From the NCBI RefSeq assembly GCF_029945705.1, contig NZ_JAQSDC010000043.1:51256-115255 (forward strand): DNA of 64,000 bases, given 5' to 3'. Positions 26,763 to 37,334 of the stretch are shown piece by piece (position 1 is the stretch's first letter; each line of letters opens with the position of its first letter). The notes under the pieces were generated by a model. It was not told the DNA's origin. It did no database searches and saw only the letters and a list, made by a program, of their open reading frames with translations. The DNA comes from Methylotenera sp. GTDB lineage: Bacteria > Pseudomonadota > Gammaproteobacteria > Burkholderiales > Methylophilaceae. Position numbers and translations under genes: made by a program.

Positions 26763-28115
26763 TTAAACTTGCAAAGCCAAATAACGTCTATCCCAGCTAC
26801 TCACTTCATACATAAAATGTGCCAGCTCAATCTCTTTTACATTGCAGAAGGCATCTATAAATTCGTTGCCAAAAATTTCGCGTGCAGACTGGCTTTGTTT
26901 AAGCTGCGTGATAGCGCTTTCTAAGCCTATGGCAATTTCTCGTGGGAATTCATAACCGTCTCTGTCATCCACTGGTGCGCTTGGTTTAAGCTTTTCTTGC
27001 ATGCCTCGTAAGCCGCAAGCAAGTGAGGTGGCCATTGCCAAATATGGGTTGGCATCACTGCCAGCAAAGCGATTTTCAACGCGCCGTGCTGCAGCATCCG
27101 AGTGAGGTACGCGTAAGCCTATTGTGCGATTATCATGACCCCATTGCAAGTTAACAGGGGCTTGTGTGCCAAGCGCATAGCGGCGCCACGAGTTGAAATA
27201 GGGCGCCATCAACGGCATTAAATCTGCCATGTATTTTTGTAAACCTGCAATATAGGCATAGAAATCTGCTGTGGCGTTTCCTATGTTGTCATTAGTGGCA
27301 TCACTAAAAATATTGTTGCCTTTGGCATCAACAATACTTTGGTGTAAGTGCATAGAGCTACCATCATAATCAGCTAACGGTTTCGCCATAAATACCGCAT
27401 TCAAGCCATGTTGGGCAGCAATTTCACGTAAAGTATGTTTAAACAGCAACACATCATCAGCGAGTTTAAGCGCATCGCCATGTAGCAGATTGATTTCAAA
27501 TTGATTGGGTGCCATTTCGTGCAACCAAGTATCGGTACGGATTTCTAGCGCATCAAAACTGGCTTGCAAGGTTTGCCAAAAATCGCGCATTTCGGCGGTG
27601 GAGTTTAGGCTATAAGCCATCTGGCGTTCTTGCTCTATGTTGCCACCACGCATGGTGGGCGGGTTGAAGCCAGCTGCTTCTTGCCCATCACGTTTAAACA
27701 AATAGAACTCAATCTCTGGCGCGACTACAGGCTGTAACCCTAGTGCTTGGTATTGTGCTAATACTTTTTTAAGCACATTGCGCGGTGCATGCTCAGATGG
27801 GCTTCCATCAAAATTCATGCAGTCGTGCAGCACCCATGCGCGCTGTGGCTGCCATGGCAGTATTTTAAATGTACTGTAATCTGGCTTGAGTATGGTGTCG
27901 TTGTCTGTCGCGCCAATGATATGGTCATCGCAATATTCGCCATTAATCGTTTGTAAAATCACCGCTCTGGCAATGCGCAGTTCTTTGCCATCTGCAAAGT
28001 CTTGCCCGCGCATCACCTTACCGCGCAATGTGCCGTTAATCGTAGGGAATACACATTCCACTTCGGTGATTTTATTTTTCTTAATTAATTCAGCAACGTG
28101 CTTTAAAGATGACAT
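26763..28115 (-). CDS. puuA: Gamma-glutamylpolyamine synthetase (glutamine synthetase family, PuuA-like)
   Basis: PuuA-type enzymes use ATP to join glutamate to putrescine or other amines, the first step of the gamma-glutamyl polyamine pathway. The 450-residue protein has the glutamine synthetase fold: an N-terminal beta-grasp (VECVFPTINGTLRGKVM), EIEFYLFKR, the HEMAPNQFEINL metal-site segment, GSSMHLHQSI and the ATP-site NRTIGLRVPHSDAAARRVENRFAGSDANPYLAMA. The adenylylation-site Tyr region of true GlnA is absent. The first-domain sequence and its company (PuuR-like, PuuB, PatD) support polyamine over ammonia as substrate. The exact amine is not determined. Confidence 0.85.
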   Translation of the reverse strand: MSSLKHVAELIKKNKITEVECVFPTINGTLRGKVMRGQDFADGKELRIARAVILQTINGEYCDDHIIGATDNDTILKPDYSTFKILPWQPQRAWVLHDCMNFDGSPSEHAPRNVLKKVLAQYQALGLQPVVAPEIEFYLFKRDGQEAAGFNPPTMRGGNIEQERQMAYSLNSTAEMRDFWQTLQASFDALEIRTDTWLHEMAPNQFEINLLHGDALKLADDVLLFKHTLREIAAQHGLNAVFMAKPLADYDGSSMHLHQSIVDAKGNNIFSDATNDNIGNATADFYAYIAGLQKYMADLMPLMAPYFNSWRRYALGTQAPVNLQWGHDNRTIGLRVPHSDAAARRVENRFAGSDANPYLAMATSLACGLRGMQEKLKPSAPVDDRDGYEFPREIAIGLESAITQLKQSQSAREIFGNEFIDAFCNVKEIELAHFMYEVSSWDRRYLALQV

Positions 28116-28145
28116 GTTTTTATCTTATTAATTGATTGAGCTATT

Positions 28146-29648
28146 TTACTTCATCGTCGGCATCACAAATTCAGAACCTGTACTTTTAGCAGCAGAAGGC
28201 CAGCGAGATGTCGTGGTTTTTAACCGTGTATAAAAACGCATGCCTTCAGTGCCATAAATATGGTGATCTCCAAATAATGAGTGTTTCCAGCCACCAAAGC
28301 TATGGAAAGCAATCGGTACAGGTATCGCTACATTCACGCCGACCATACCAGCTTGTACGCGGTTAGTGAACTCGCGCGCAGCTTCACCATCCCGTGTGAA
28401 AATGGCTGTGCCATTACCGAATTCGTGGTCGTTCACTAGTTGCAGAGCTTCTTCAAACGTTTCTGCACGCACTATACATAGCACAGGGCCAAAAATTTCC
28501 TCTTTATAAATGCGCATATCTTTGTTGACGTGATCGAATAAACAGGGCGCTAAAAAGAAACCCTCTTCGTGACCTTTGTGAATATAGTCACGACCATCAA
28601 TCACTAGGTTTGCGCCTTCTTTAACGCCTAAATCAACATACTCTTTAACCTTGGCAAAGTGCTGTGGAGTTACTAATGGTCCCATATCGGCCTTTTCATT
28701 TAAACCTTGGTCTATGACGATGGTTTTTACTTTCTCTTTTAGTTTTTCAACTAATTGATCCGCAATATCGCCCACTGTGACAGCCACTGAAATCGCCATA
28801 CAGCGCTCGCCAGCAGAGCCGTAGCCCGCGCCAATCAGTGCATCTGCCACTTGGTCTAAATCTGCATCTGGCATGACGACTAAGTGATTTTTTGCACCGC
28901 CCAATGCCTGTACCCGTTTGCCATTCTTAGTACCAGTGCTATAAATATATTCAGCGATAGGTGTTGAACCGACAAAGCTAATGGCTTGAATGCGTTTATC
29001 TGAGAGTAATACATCAACCGCTTCTTTATCGCCGTTGACTAAATTGAATACACCCGCTGGCAAACCAGCCTCGGCGAGTAAATCGGCAATCATTAAACTG
29101 GCGCTGGGTGTTTTTTCTGAGGGTTTTAGTACAAATGTATTACCAGTGGCTAAAGCCATCGGAATCATCCATAGCGGTACCATAATTGGAAAGTTAAATG
29201 GGGTAATGCCAGCTACTACGCCAAGTGGCTGATGCATGCTGTAGGTGTCGATTCCCGTGCCGACTTGCTCGTTAAAATCACCTTTTAGTAAGTGTGGCAT
29301 ACCGCAAGAGAACTCCACTACTTCGATCCCGCGCGTGACTTCTCCGCGTGCATCGCTGATAGTTTTGCCGTGTTCCAGTGAAATGGCTTTAGCTAACTCA
29401 TTGGCATGTTCATCAAGCAAGGCTTTGAATTTAAACATAATACGTGCACGCCTAAGTGCTGGCATGGCAGACCAAGCGGGGAATGCAGCTTGAGCAGCAG
29501 TAATCGCTGCTTCGGTTTCGGCTACGCTCGCGTTACTTAACTTTGCCTGCACTTCACCTGTTGCTGGGTTGTAAACGTCACTTAATCTGCCGCTAGCACC
29601 AGCGATGTGCTGACCGTTGATGTAGTGTCCGATGGTTTTTATATTCAT
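28146..29648 (-). CDS. mmsA: CoA-acylating (methyl)malonate-semialdehyde dehydrogenase
   Basis: This enzyme converts malonate semialdehyde or methylmalonate semialdehyde, CoA and NAD to acetyl- or propionyl-CoA and CO2. The 500-residue ALDH-fold protein carries features of the MmsA class: [29 protein letters not shown], and catalytic Cys283 in [10 protein letters not shown], then [19 protein letters not shown] near the end. It follows the beta-alanine:pyruvate aminotransferase by 71 bp. That pairing is the known bauA/bauC arrangement for beta-alanine catabolism, so malonate semialdehyde is the favoured substrate. Confidence 0.9.
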   Translation of the reverse strand: MNIKTIGHYINGQHIAGASGRLSDVYNPATGEVQAKLSNASVAETEAAITAAQAAFPAWSAMPALRRARIMFKFKALLDEHANELAKAISLEHGKTISDARGEVTRGIEVVEFSCGMPHLLKGDFNEQVGTGIDTYSMHQPLGVVAGITPFNFPIMVPLWMIPMALATGNTFVLKPSEKTPSASLMIADLLAEAGLPAGVFNLVNGDKEAVDVLLSDKRIQAISFVGSTPIAEYIYSTGTKNGKRVQALGGAKNHLVVMPDADLDQVADALIGAGYGSAGERCMAISVAVTVGDIADQLVEKLKEKVKTIVIDQGLNEKADMGPLVTPQHFAKVKEYVDLGVKEGANLVIDGRDYIHKGHEEGFFLAPCLFDHVNKDMRIYKEEIFGPVLCIVRAETFEEALQLVNDHEFGNGTAIFTRDGEAAREFTNRVQAGMVGVNVAIPVPIAFHSFGGWKHSLFGDHHIYGTEGMRFYTRLKTTTSRWPSAAKSTGSEFVMPTMK

Positions 29649-29719
29649 TTTTACTATTCCGTTTTATAAGTTGTATACATTTATTATGCTTATCTATTGG
29701 TCTTCACTTGACCTATATT

Positions 29720-31132
29720 TTAGAAGGATTGATGCATCGCCCATGCCTGCTCATTTTTAAGGTGGTTGTTCACAATTAAACCAGCTTCCCCAGCAGCATT
29801 CACGCTTTTAATGGCATCTGCAATCGTGTTGAAAATACGGTCGATTTCATGTTTCTCTATGGTTAAGGGCGGTGATATGGCGATGATTTCACCAGTAAAG
29901 CGCACATGTATGCCCATTTCAAAGCATTTTAAATAAGTAGCGAATGCCATTGCGCTTGGTTTACCTGCGATTGACTCAAACTCAATGCCAGCTACTAAAC
30001 CAATGTTGCGGATGTCTTTCACCATCGGCAAGCCTTTTAGGCTGTGTGCAGCTTGTTCGAAGTAGGTGCTTAAACTGGCAGCTCTATCTTCTAATTTTTC
30101 TGCTGCAAAAATATCTAGCGTAGCGATGGCTGCGGCGCAAGCAATTGGAATGGCGCTGTAGGTGTAACCATGTGGCAATTCAATGGCGCCTGCTGGCGAT
30201 TTTTCCATAAAGGCATCGTAAATTTCGCGCTTAACGGCCACCGCACCCATTGGTACAACGCCGTTAGTGAGGCCTTTAGCACAGGTAATGATGTCTGGAA
30301 TCACATCAAAGTAATCAGCGCCAAACTTCGTACCAAGTCGCCCAAAGCCAGTAATCACTTCATCAAAAATGAGCAAAATCCCATATTGTGTGCATATTTC
30401 ACGTAGACGTTTTAAGTAGCCTGCTGGCGGCACCACTACACCAGCAGAGCCTTGCATAGGTTCTACAATCAGCGCGGCAATGGTCGATGGGTCATGTAGC
30501 GTGAGTATGCGTTGCTCAAACTCATTGGCTAAGGCAACGCCGCCATCGGCAGGTACGCCTTTGGTAAATGCATTTTTTGCAATATCTAATGGATGACGGA
30601 TATGGTCAACCCCTGCTAAGCTATTTCCAAACGCTTTACGATTGCCAGCAATTCCACCCACGGCAATACCTCCAAAATTCACGCCGTGATAACCACGTTC
30701 ACGGCCAATCAGCTTATTGCGCAAAGGGTTGCCACATACCCTGTGGTAGGCGAGCACTATTTTAAGTGCTGTGTCGACAGATTCTGAGCCTGAGTTAGTA
30801 AAGAAAATGCGGTCTAAGCCAGCGGGCATATAGGCCGCAACACGTTCCGCCGCTTCAAAAGCTAATGGGTGGCTGGCTTGAAATGGAGGTGCAAAATCTA
30901 GTGTTAATAATTGGTTGCCCACTGCCGAAGCAATCTCACTACGTCCATGCCCAGCTGGGACACACCACAAACCTGCCGTGCCATCCAGAATCTGTCTGTC
31001 GTCAATTGAAGTAAAGTAGTTGCCTTTAGCCGCTTTAAATAGTCGTGGCATGGCTTTAAATTGCCGATTCGCAGTGAATGGCATCCAATAGTGAGACATA
31101 TTAGGCAGTTTAATGGGGTTGCTTTGCGACAT
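29720..31132 (-). CDS. Omega-amino acid:pyruvate (beta-alanine) aminotransferase
   Basis: This class III PLP enzyme moves an amino group from beta-alanine or a related omega-amine to pyruvate, yielding alanine. The 470-residue product has HYWMPFTANRQFKA and DGTAGLWCVPAGHGR, the family start. It continues with FFTNSGSESVDTALK, RGYHGVNFGGIAVGG, LLIFDEVITGFGRLG, and PLP Lys286 in CAKGLTNGVVPMGA, then LPHGYTYSAIPIACAA. An upstream in-frame ATG at 31162 adds ten residues, but the ATG at 31132 follows AAAGG and is preferred. It heads the operon with mmsA, puuA and the MFS gene, and is divergent from a PuuR-like regulator. Putrescine or diaminopropane derivatives are alternative substrates. Confidence 0.88.
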   Translation of the reverse strand: MSQSNPIKLPNMSHYWMPFTANRQFKAMPRLFKAAKGNYFTSIDDRQILDGTAGLWCVPAGHGRSEIASAVGNQLLTLDFAPPFQASHPLAFEAAERVAAYMPAGLDRIFFTNSGSESVDTALKIVLAYHRVCGNPLRNKLIGRERGYHGVNFGGIAVGGIAGNRKAFGNSLAGVDHIRHPLDIAKNAFTKGVPADGGVALANEFEQRILTLHDPSTIAALIVEPMQGSAGVVVPPAGYLKRLREICTQYGILLIFDEVITGFGRLGTKFGADYFDVIPDIITCAKGLTNGVVPMGAVAVKREIYDAFMEKSPAGAIELPHGYTYSAIPIACAAAIATLDIFAAEKLEDRAASLSTYFEQAAHSLKGLPMVKDIRNIGLVAGIEFESIAGKPSAMAFATYLKCFEMGIHVRFTGEIIAISPPLTIEKHEIDRIFNTIADAIKSVNAAGEAGLIVNNHLKNEQAWAMHQSF

Positions 31133-31206
31133 GATGGCCTTTCTAAAAAACTCAAATATCATAAGTATATTCAGATGTTTAGTAAACTATGTCAATGCTG
31201 GTTTTT

Positions 31207-31232
31207 AATAAAATTAAATGATTGATTTTATT
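31207..31232. promoter_or_regulatory. Candidate operator for the PuuR-like regulator
   Basis: AATAAAAT and ATTTTATT form a perfect inverted repeat with a 10-bp spacer inside the 169-bp divergent region between the aminotransferase operon and the regulator gene. The DNA is AT-rich, so chance occurrence is possible. Confidence 0.4.
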
Positions 31233-31301
31233 GGTTTTAATTATGTAAGTGATATTGTATATTTAACACTTTAAACACACTAAAATCGAGCAGATATAAA
31301 T

Positions 31302-31856
31302 ATGGAAGTAGATTTAGGCGCAAGGTTAAGAATTGTTCGCTTACGACATCAACTCTCGCAGCGAGCTTTGGCGAAAAAGGCTGGGGTAGCTAACGCGACC
31401 ATTTCATTGATTGAATCTGGAAATACTAGCCCTTCAGTCAGTGCGCTTAAGCGCATACTTGCTGGTATTCCAATGACTTTGGCTGAGTTTTTCTCAGATG
31501 AGTTGCCGAATATGCAAAGTGAAGTATTTTACCGTGCTGAATCACTGACGGAAATTAGCGGCGGTGAAGGCATTTCTTATCGGCAAATCGGTTCGGCAAA
31601 AGCGGGTCACGTTTTACAAATACTTTATGAAACGTATGAAGTGGGTGCAGATACTGGTTTAAATATGCTGCAACATGAAGGTGAAGAGGGCGGCGTGATA
31701 TTATCAGGTCGATTGGAAGTCACCGTCGGCGAATCCACACGGGTGTTAGGCGTCGGCGATGCGTATTATTTTAATAGTAATTTGCCGCATCGCTTTAGAA
31801 ACGCAGGTTCTCAGCCATGCACTTTAGTGAGCTCATGTAGTCCACCAACGTTTTAA
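31302..31856 (+). CDS. puuR: PuuR-like XRE-cupin transcriptional regulator
   Basis: PuuR-type proteins repress polyamine catabolic genes and release DNA when bound to the amine. The 184-residue product has an XRE helix-turn-helix (LGARLRIVRLRHQLSQRALAKKAGVANATISLIESGNTSPS) and a C-terminal cupin ligand domain (EGEEGGVILSGRLEVTVGES, then GDAYYFNSNLPHRFRNAG) ending SCSPPTF. Length and the ending match E. coli PuuR (185 residues). It is divergent from the aminotransferase-mmsA-puuA operon, its likely target. Confidence 0.88.
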   Translation: MEVDLGARLRIVRLRHQLSQRALAKKAGVANATISLIESGNTSPSVSALKRILAGIPMTLAEFFSDELPNMQSEVFYRAESLTEISGGEGISYRQIGSAKAGHVLQILYETYEVGADTGLNMLQHEGEEGGVILSGRLEVTVGESTRVLGVGDAYYFNSNLPHRFRNAGSQPCTLVSSCSPPTF

Positions 31857-31973
31857 TATTAAAAGACTTAATATTAATTTACCTGAAAAATGTAGTTAAG
31901 TTTTTGCTTGATAAGCACAATACGCTAACATGAGTTTAATGCTGATTGCGTTTGGAAGAATGAGTATAAGTAA

Positions 31974-34184
31974 ATGGAATTTAGAGTAAGCATTCCTACT
32001 GTTGAGAAAACAAAGTCCTTTCTAGCTAAAGCTGGAGTCATTGGGCTTATCTATTTTATCACGGCCTATTTAGGCACATTTATTATCCCCTATATTGATG
32101 CAATCTCATTTTTTGAGTTGCCTGCTATTGCGCTAGCTGGTGCAATAGTCGTCAGGTATGGCTGGACTGGTATATTAGGTTGCGTTGTAGGTTCATTACT
32201 GTTTCACTTACTGAAGATGCCATGGCAGCTAGCTGCAATTTTGGCTATTGGTAGCGGTATTTCGGCATTTATATTCAACTATCTATTAAGACTCTTGCGC
32301 CCTTCAGTGGTGACTATTAACCAAGTGTCCACTGTGGCGGCATTTGCTTTTGTGGCTGCGCCCATTGCAAGTGCAGTACATACCGTTATTTCAATATTGA
32401 GTATGCAGTGGCTAGGCTTTACGTTTTGGGACTCGATAGCGCAAACGATGATGGCGTGGTGGTTTAGTGAGTTGTTGCTTTCTTATCTCACTGTACCTTT
32501 ATTGCTTTCAATATTCGCATTTCAAAAAATTTACTTCGAAATACATGAAAAGCTTGAGATGGCTACGGCATTTGTCGCGATGGTTATTGTTTCTTGGCTA
32601 ATCTTGGCATACGGTCATATGTTGGCATCATCAGAGATTATCATTTTTGTGTTGTTGGCCTTTGTGTTATTAGCGGCGCTTAGATTTAAAACCATTGTTA
32701 CGCATGCGGCTATTTTTATGGCAGCACTTATTGCTTTTGCTACACTTATTTTCAACGTTGATCACATCAATTCTGAGTTGTATTCGAATGCAGTATTTAC
32801 ACTTAAAATTGGGCTTATTCCTATGGCGTTGGGCGGTTTGTTTGTAGCTTCCGCATTCACAGAACGCCATAACGCGGAAGCTGAACTCAATAAGTTAGCG
32901 AATCATGACCCGCTTACATCGTTGCCCAATCGTACTTACTTTCAACACTTTTTAACACACAGTCTTGCGCAAGCCTCTCGCCAAAAACAGCAGGTCTACT
33001 TACTTTTTATTGATTTAGATCGCTTTAAGAAAATTAATGATTCAGAGGGGCATGAGCTAGGCGATGCAGTACTTAGACTGATTGCTACGCGTTTGAACGA
33101 AATTTTGCGTGCTGATGACTTTGTCGCGCGTTTAGGCGGAGATGAGTTTGCCGTCGTATATACGCATCCTCCGATAAATAATGCAGCGAGCAATTTAGCC
33201 AGAAAAATTATTGGCATTATTTCAGAATCATTTGAACTGCAGGGTAGACGTTACAGTGTTGGAGCGAGTATCGGCATTAGTGTTTACCCTAACGATGCTA
33301 CTGATGCACACGCTTTGCTTCGACATGCTGATTTGGCAATGTATCAAGCAAAAAGCAAACGCAGTGGTTTTGAGTACTTTAGTGAAGAAATGAATGTCTA
33401 CGCGCATGAGCAGCTAGCAATAGAAAATGGTTTAAGACAAGCCTTAGAGAAGGGCGAGTTGCTATTGATGTATCAACCTAAAGTGGATTTACGCACCAAC
33501 CAAGTGGTGGGTTTAGAGGCATTAGTGCGCTGGCTAACCAATGCAGGCGTATTAACTAGCCCAGATAAGTTTATCCCAATTGCTGAAGAAACAGGCCTCA
33601 TTGTGCCAATTGGACGCTTTGTCATCCGCGAGGCTTGTGAGCAATGGGTGAGATGGTATGAGGCAGGGCTTAATCCGCCACCTGTCGCGGTGAATATCTC
33701 ACCACGGCAATTTAGTGATTTGTCCTTAATTTCCGATATTTTAGAAATCATCAAAACTACGCGTATGAATCCTGCTATGCTTAACGTGGAGATTACCGAA
33801 AGTGCAACAATGGATGATCCTGAAATGACCATGGAGATTCTGGCAGAAATGCGCGCACTTAATCTGCATCTGTATATTGATGACTTTGGTACGGGGCATT
33901 CAAATCTAGGTCAGCTCAGGCGCTTGCCAATCGATGCGGTTAAAATCGACAAGAGTTTTATTAACGACGTATTAACAAATAATGACGATGCGGAAATTGT
34001 GACTGCGATTATTAATTTGGCGCATGCATTAAAAATTCGGGTGGTGAGTGAAGGCATAGAAACCAAAGCGCAACTGGCGTTCTTGAGAGAATTGGGTTGT
34101 GATGAAATACAAGGTTTCCTCGTGAGTAAGCCAGTTTCTCACAGCCAAGTTGAGACGTTTTTTAATAAGACAATAAAGCTTTAA
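31974..34184 (+). CDS. MASE1-GGDEF-EAL cyclic di-GMP enzyme
   Basis: This 736-residue inner-membrane protein has an N-terminal MASE1-like region of about eight helices (residues 15-300). Next is a GGDEF domain (NHDPLTSLPNRTYF, active-site RLGGDEF near residue 387) and an EAL domain (GLEALVRW near residue 512, then DDFGTGHSNLGQLRRLPIDAVKIDKSFI). The inhibitory I-site RADD stands five residues before GGDEF. All hallmark residues of both catalytic domains are kept, so it may make or degrade c-di-GMP. It lies between the puuR-like gene and tpiA and has no obvious operon partner; motility control through ycgR is one possible output. Confidence 0.92.
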   Translation: MEFRVSIPTVEKTKSFLAKAGVIGLIYFITAYLGTFIIPYIDAISFFELPAIALAGAIVVRYGWTGILGCVVGSLLFHLLKMPWQLAAILAIGSGISAFIFNYLLRLLRPSVVTINQVSTVAAFAFVAAPIASAVHTVISILSMQWLGFTFWDSIAQTMMAWWFSELLLSYLTVPLLLSIFAFQKIYFEIHEKLEMATAFVAMVIVSWLILAYGHMLASSEIIIFVLLAFVLLAALRFKTIVTHAAIFMAALIAFATLIFNVDHINSELYSNAVFTLKIGLIPMALGGLFVASAFTERHNAEAELNKLANHDPLTSLPNRTYFQHFLTHSLAQASRQKQQVYLLFIDLDRFKKINDSEGHELGDAVLRLIATRLNEILRADDFVARLGGDEFAVVYTHPPINNAASNLARKIIGIISESFELQGRRYSVGASIGISVYPNDATDAHALLRHADLAMYQAKSKRSGFEYFSEEMNVYAHEQLAIENGLRQALEKGELLLMYQPKVDLRTNQVVGLEALVRWLTNAGVLTSPDKFIPIAEETGLIVPIGRFVIREACEQWVRWYEAGLNPPPVAVNISPRQFSDLSLISDILEIIKTTRMNPAMLNVEITESATMDDPEMTMEILAEMRALNLHLYIDDFGTGHSNLGQLRRLPIDAVKIDKSFINDVLTNNDDAEIVTAIINLAHALKIRVVSEGIETKAQLAFLRELGCDEIQGFLVSKPVSHSQVETFFNKTIKL

Positions 34185-34242
34185 TGTGGCTTGTAAATCG
34201 GCCATGAATTTTAAACTAGGGATTGTAAACTCAGGATTTTAA

Positions 34243-35010
34243 ATGAGACGTAAGCTAGTGGTTGCAAACCGAAAAATGAACGGCTCTTTATCCAGTAACA
34301 AATCCTTTTTAGAGGGCTTATTAGCTGGCACTCGTGATTATCCACATGCAGATTACTCAGTGTGCATGCCACATCCCTATTTATTTCAAGCTGAGGCTTT
34401 GTTAAAGAACAGCCCCATCAGTTGGGGCGGGCAGAATATGAGCCGCTATGAGTCTGGTGCTTATACCGGCTCGGTTTCGCCTGGCATGATAAAAGAGTTT
34501 GGCTGTGAGTACGTGATTATCGGTCATTCAGAACGTCGTCAGCGCGGGCATGATACAGACCACTCAATTGGTGAGCGCTTTGATGTAGCCATTAAAGCGG
34601 GTCTAAAACCAATTTTTTGCATGGGTGAAACCTTAGAGGAGTATGAGGAGGGTATTACCGACGTGGTAACTATTCGGCAGCTCAATGCGGTGATTGCAGC
34701 GATTGGTGTGAAAGGCTTAGCGGATGGTGTGCTCGCCTACGAGCCTGTATGGGCAATCGGCACAGGTAAAGCCGCTTCTCCAGAACACGCGCAAAATATT
34801 CTGAGTTTTTTGCGCGGGCATATCGAGCTGTTAGATACGGGCATAGCTGAGAATATTCGCATCCTCTATGGTGGAAGCGTGAAAGCAGATAATGCCGCCA
34901 AGTTGTTCTCTATGCCTGATATAGATGGTGGCTTGGTGGGTGGCGCATCACTCAATACGGGTGAGTTTGTTGCGATATGCCAAGCTGCAAGCAATGCTTA
35001 TCAAAACTAA
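34243..35010 (+). CDS. tpiA: Triose-phosphate isomerase
   Basis: TpiA interconverts dihydroxyacetone phosphate and glyceraldehyde 3-phosphate. The 255-residue product has catalytic Lys11 in ANRKMNG, the catalytic His in IIGHSERRQRG, the catalytic Glu in LAYEPVWAIGTGKAASPEHA, and the phosphate loop RILYGGSVKADNA. The nearly universal NWKMN Trp is Arg here (aac cga aaa atg aac). Length is normal. It stands alone, away from glycolytic genes and secG, and may be a second isomerase copy in the genome. Confidence 0.93.
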   Translation: MRRKLVVANRKMNGSLSSNKSFLEGLLAGTRDYPHADYSVCMPHPYLFQAEALLKNSPISWGGQNMSRYESGAYTGSVSPGMIKEFGCEYVIIGHSERRQRGHDTDHSIGERFDVAIKAGLKPIFCMGETLEEYEEGITDVVTIRQLNAVIAAIGVKGLADGVLAYEPVWAIGTGKAASPEHAQNILSFLRGHIELLDTGIAENIRILYGGSVKADNAAKLFSMPDIDGGLVGGASLNTGEFVAICQAASNAYQN

Positions 35011-35050
35011 TACTTAGCGCTTTATAAGCATTGCTTGTAGATTGACTTTT

Positions 35051-36484
35051 TTATAGCTTAATCATGATATGCCGCACGCTGCTGTAATCTTCAATGGCGT
35101 ACATTGACATATCTTTACCATAGCCTGATTTTTTCATACCACCGTGTGGCATTTCAGAAACTAGCATAAAGTGCGTGTTAACCCAAGTGCAACCGTACTG
35201 TAACTCAGCTGAAACGCGCATAGCTCTTGATACATCTGATGTCCAAACTGAGCTAGCAAGACCATATTCTGAGTCGTTTGCCCAACCCACAACTTGTTCC
35301 TCATCATCAAAACGGGTAATTGAAACCACAGGGCCAAATACTTCTTTTTGGACGATTTCATCGGTTTGTAAAGCGCCTGCAATAATAGTTGGTTGATAAA
35401 AAAAGCCACGACCATCACGAGGCTTACCGCCTGTAGTAATTTCAATGTGCTTTTGCGCGGCTGCACGGTCTACAAAACCTGCTACACGCTCACGTTGACG
35501 TGCAGAAACTAATGGCCCCATTTCTACACCATCGTCTTTTTGTTCGCCTACTTTAATGCTGGATGCAGCGGAGGATAAATCAGCCACTAACTTATCGTAG
35601 ATTTTCTTACCTGCATAAATGCGGCAAGCGGCGGTGCAATCTTGCCCTGCGTTGTAAAAGCCGAAAGTGCGCACACCTTCTACCACTGAGGCGATATCCG
35701 CATCATCAAACACAATTACAGGTGCTTTCCCACCCAATTCTAGGTGGGTACGTTTCACACTTTTTGCAGCCACTTCCATGATTTTTTGACCCGTTGAAAT
35801 ATCACCAGTAATTGAAATCATTTGCACTTGCGGCTGCGAAATCATAGGTGCGCCAACAGATTCACCACGCCCATTTAAAATATTGACTACGCCTGCTGGA
35901 AAAATATCTGCAATTAAAGTCGCAAGTTTTAAGGTGGTGAGAGGTGTCATTTCTGATGGCTTAAGAACTACCGTATTGCCAGCGGCTAATGCAGGGCCAA
36001 GCTTCCACGCCGCCATCATGAGTGGGTAGTTCCACGGTGCGATTGAAGCCACAACGCCAAGCGGGTCGCGGCGTATCATGCTGGTATGACCTGCTAAATA
36101 CTCACCAGCTAATGAGCCTGTCATATTGCGTATGGCGCCTGCAAAAAAGCGAAATACGTCAGCAACGGCAGGAATCTCATCATTCAAAGCTGCTAAATAA
36201 GGCTTTCCGCAATTGATAGATTCCAGCTCAGCAAAACTTTCTGCATCAGATTCAATGGCATCGGCGAGTTTAAGCAACATGGTTGCGCGATCGCGCGGTG
36301 TGGTTTTTTTCCAGCTAGAAAAAGCCTTTGCCGCTGCAGCAACAGCTTCTTGAATTTGCGTCAAAGAAGCCTCAGCAACTTGCGTTATTTCTACTTCAGT
36401 TGCTGGGTTCAGCACGCTGATTAATGCACCTTCACCTTTAACAAACTTACCGTTGATGAGTAGTTGAGTCTGAAAATTTTGCAT
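35051..36484 (-). CDS. patD: Gamma-aminobutyraldehyde dehydrogenase
   Basis: PatD oxidises 4-aminobutyraldehyde, formed from putrescine, to GABA with NAD. The 477-residue protein matches E. coli PatD (YdcW) closely by memory: [45 protein letters not shown] (read in parts), [18 protein letters not shown], catalytic Cys283 in [15 protein letters not shown], and the ending [22 protein letters not shown]. It is the last gene of a minus-strand run of ydcS-ydcT-ydcU-ydcV-patD, the same order as the enteric operon. Convergent with tpiA. Confidence 0.93.
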   Translation of the reverse strand: MQNFQTQLLINGKFVKGEGALISVLNPATEVEITQVAEASLTQIQEAVAAAAKAFSSWKKTTPRDRATMLLKLADAIESDAESFAELESINCGKPYLAALNDEIPAVADVFRFFAGAIRNMTGSLAGEYLAGHTSMIRRDPLGVVASIAPWNYPLMMAAWKLGPALAAGNTVVLKPSEMTPLTTLKLATLIADIFPAGVVNILNGRGESVGAPMISQPQVQMISITGDISTGQKIMEVAAKSVKRTHLELGGKAPVIVFDDADIASVVEGVRTFGFYNAGQDCTAACRIYAGKKIYDKLVADLSSAASSIKVGEQKDDGVEMGPLVSARQRERVAGFVDRAAAQKHIEITTGGKPRDGRGFFYQPTIIAGALQTDEIVQKEVFGPVVSITRFDDEEQVVGWANDSEYGLASSVWTSDVSRAMRVSAELQYGCTWVNTHFMLVSEMPHGGMKKSGYGKDMSMYAIEDYSSVRHIMIKL

Positions 36485-36521
36485 TTCTTTTATCCTCTTT
36501 GAAAATTATATATTATTAATT

Positions 36522-37334
36522 TTAACGGCTACTGCCCGCAATGCTTTCTGTGCCACGTGTTAAATAATAGGCTGCAATAATGGGTATGGCAGTAATGAGC
36601 ATGACCATCATTGCTACAACGTTGGTGATAGCTGCATCACGCGGTCTTGATAGTTGGTTAAGCAGCCAAATTGGTAATGTGACTTCATGTCCAGCAGTGA
36701 ATATGGTCACAATGAGCTCATCAAATGAAAGTGCAAACGCAAGCAAAGCGCCAGCTAATAGTGCGGTAGCGAGCTGTGGCAATACGATAAATCGAAAGGT
36801 GGTCAATCCATCTGCCCCCAAGTCCATAGAAGCTTCAATTAAGTTATGTGGCATGCGCCTGAAGCGTGCGACGACATTGTTGTAAATCATCACCACGCAA
36901 AACGTAGCATGACTGACTACAATGGTTAAAAAACCCAGTGTAATATCGAGAATGTTCATCGCCGAGAGTAATGCGATTCCTGTGATAATGCCGGGGAGCG
37001 CTATAGGTAAAATCAGCATTGTTGTAATCGCTTCTTTGCCAAAGAAATTACGTCTATAGAGCGCTGCAGCGGTCATGGTACCCATGATGATTGCCAGTAA
37101 TGTTGCGACTGTTGCCACTTTGAGCGATAAAACAATTGCTGACATGACATCTTCACGTGCAAATGCTGCATGAAACCAACGCAAGGTAAAGTGAGTGCTG
37201 CCACCGTCACCCGCTACAAAGGCGTTAATCACGATGACAACAATCGGAAAGTGTAAAAATACCAAACCACCATAAGCCAAGGTTTTTAGCCAAATTGGTG
37301 CGCTTGATTGATTTTGATTGTTTTTAGAGTGCAT
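36522..37334 (-). CDS. ydcV: Putrescine-type ABC transporter permease YdcV
   Basis: One of two inner-membrane permeases of a spermidine/putrescine-family importer. About six membrane helices are present. The EAA loop that contacts the ATPase is [28 protein letters not shown] at 37358 opens a longer frame, but the ATG at 37334 has GGAG seven bases upstream and gives 270 residues with an 11-bp overlap with ydcU. It lies 37 bp ahead of patD. Confidence 0.92.
   Translation of the reverse strand: MHSKNNQNQSSAPIWLKTLAYGGLVFLHFPIVVIVINAFVAGDGGSTHFTLRWFHAAFAREDVMSAIVLSLKVATVATLLAIIMGTMTAAALYRRNFFGKEAITTMLILPIALPGIITGIALLSAMNILDITLGFLTIVVSHATFCVVMIYNNVVARFRRMPHNLIEASMDLGADGLTTFRFIVLPQLATALLAGALLAFALSFDELIVTIFTAGHEVTLPIWLLNQLSRPRDAAITNVVAMMVMLITAIPIIAAYYLTRGTESIAGSSR

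Noticed and set aside
26763..28115. Housekeeping glutamine synthetase GlnA
   Set aside because: The N-terminal domain, length and absence of the adenylylation segment fit the PuuA-like branch, and the neighbours are amine-catabolic.
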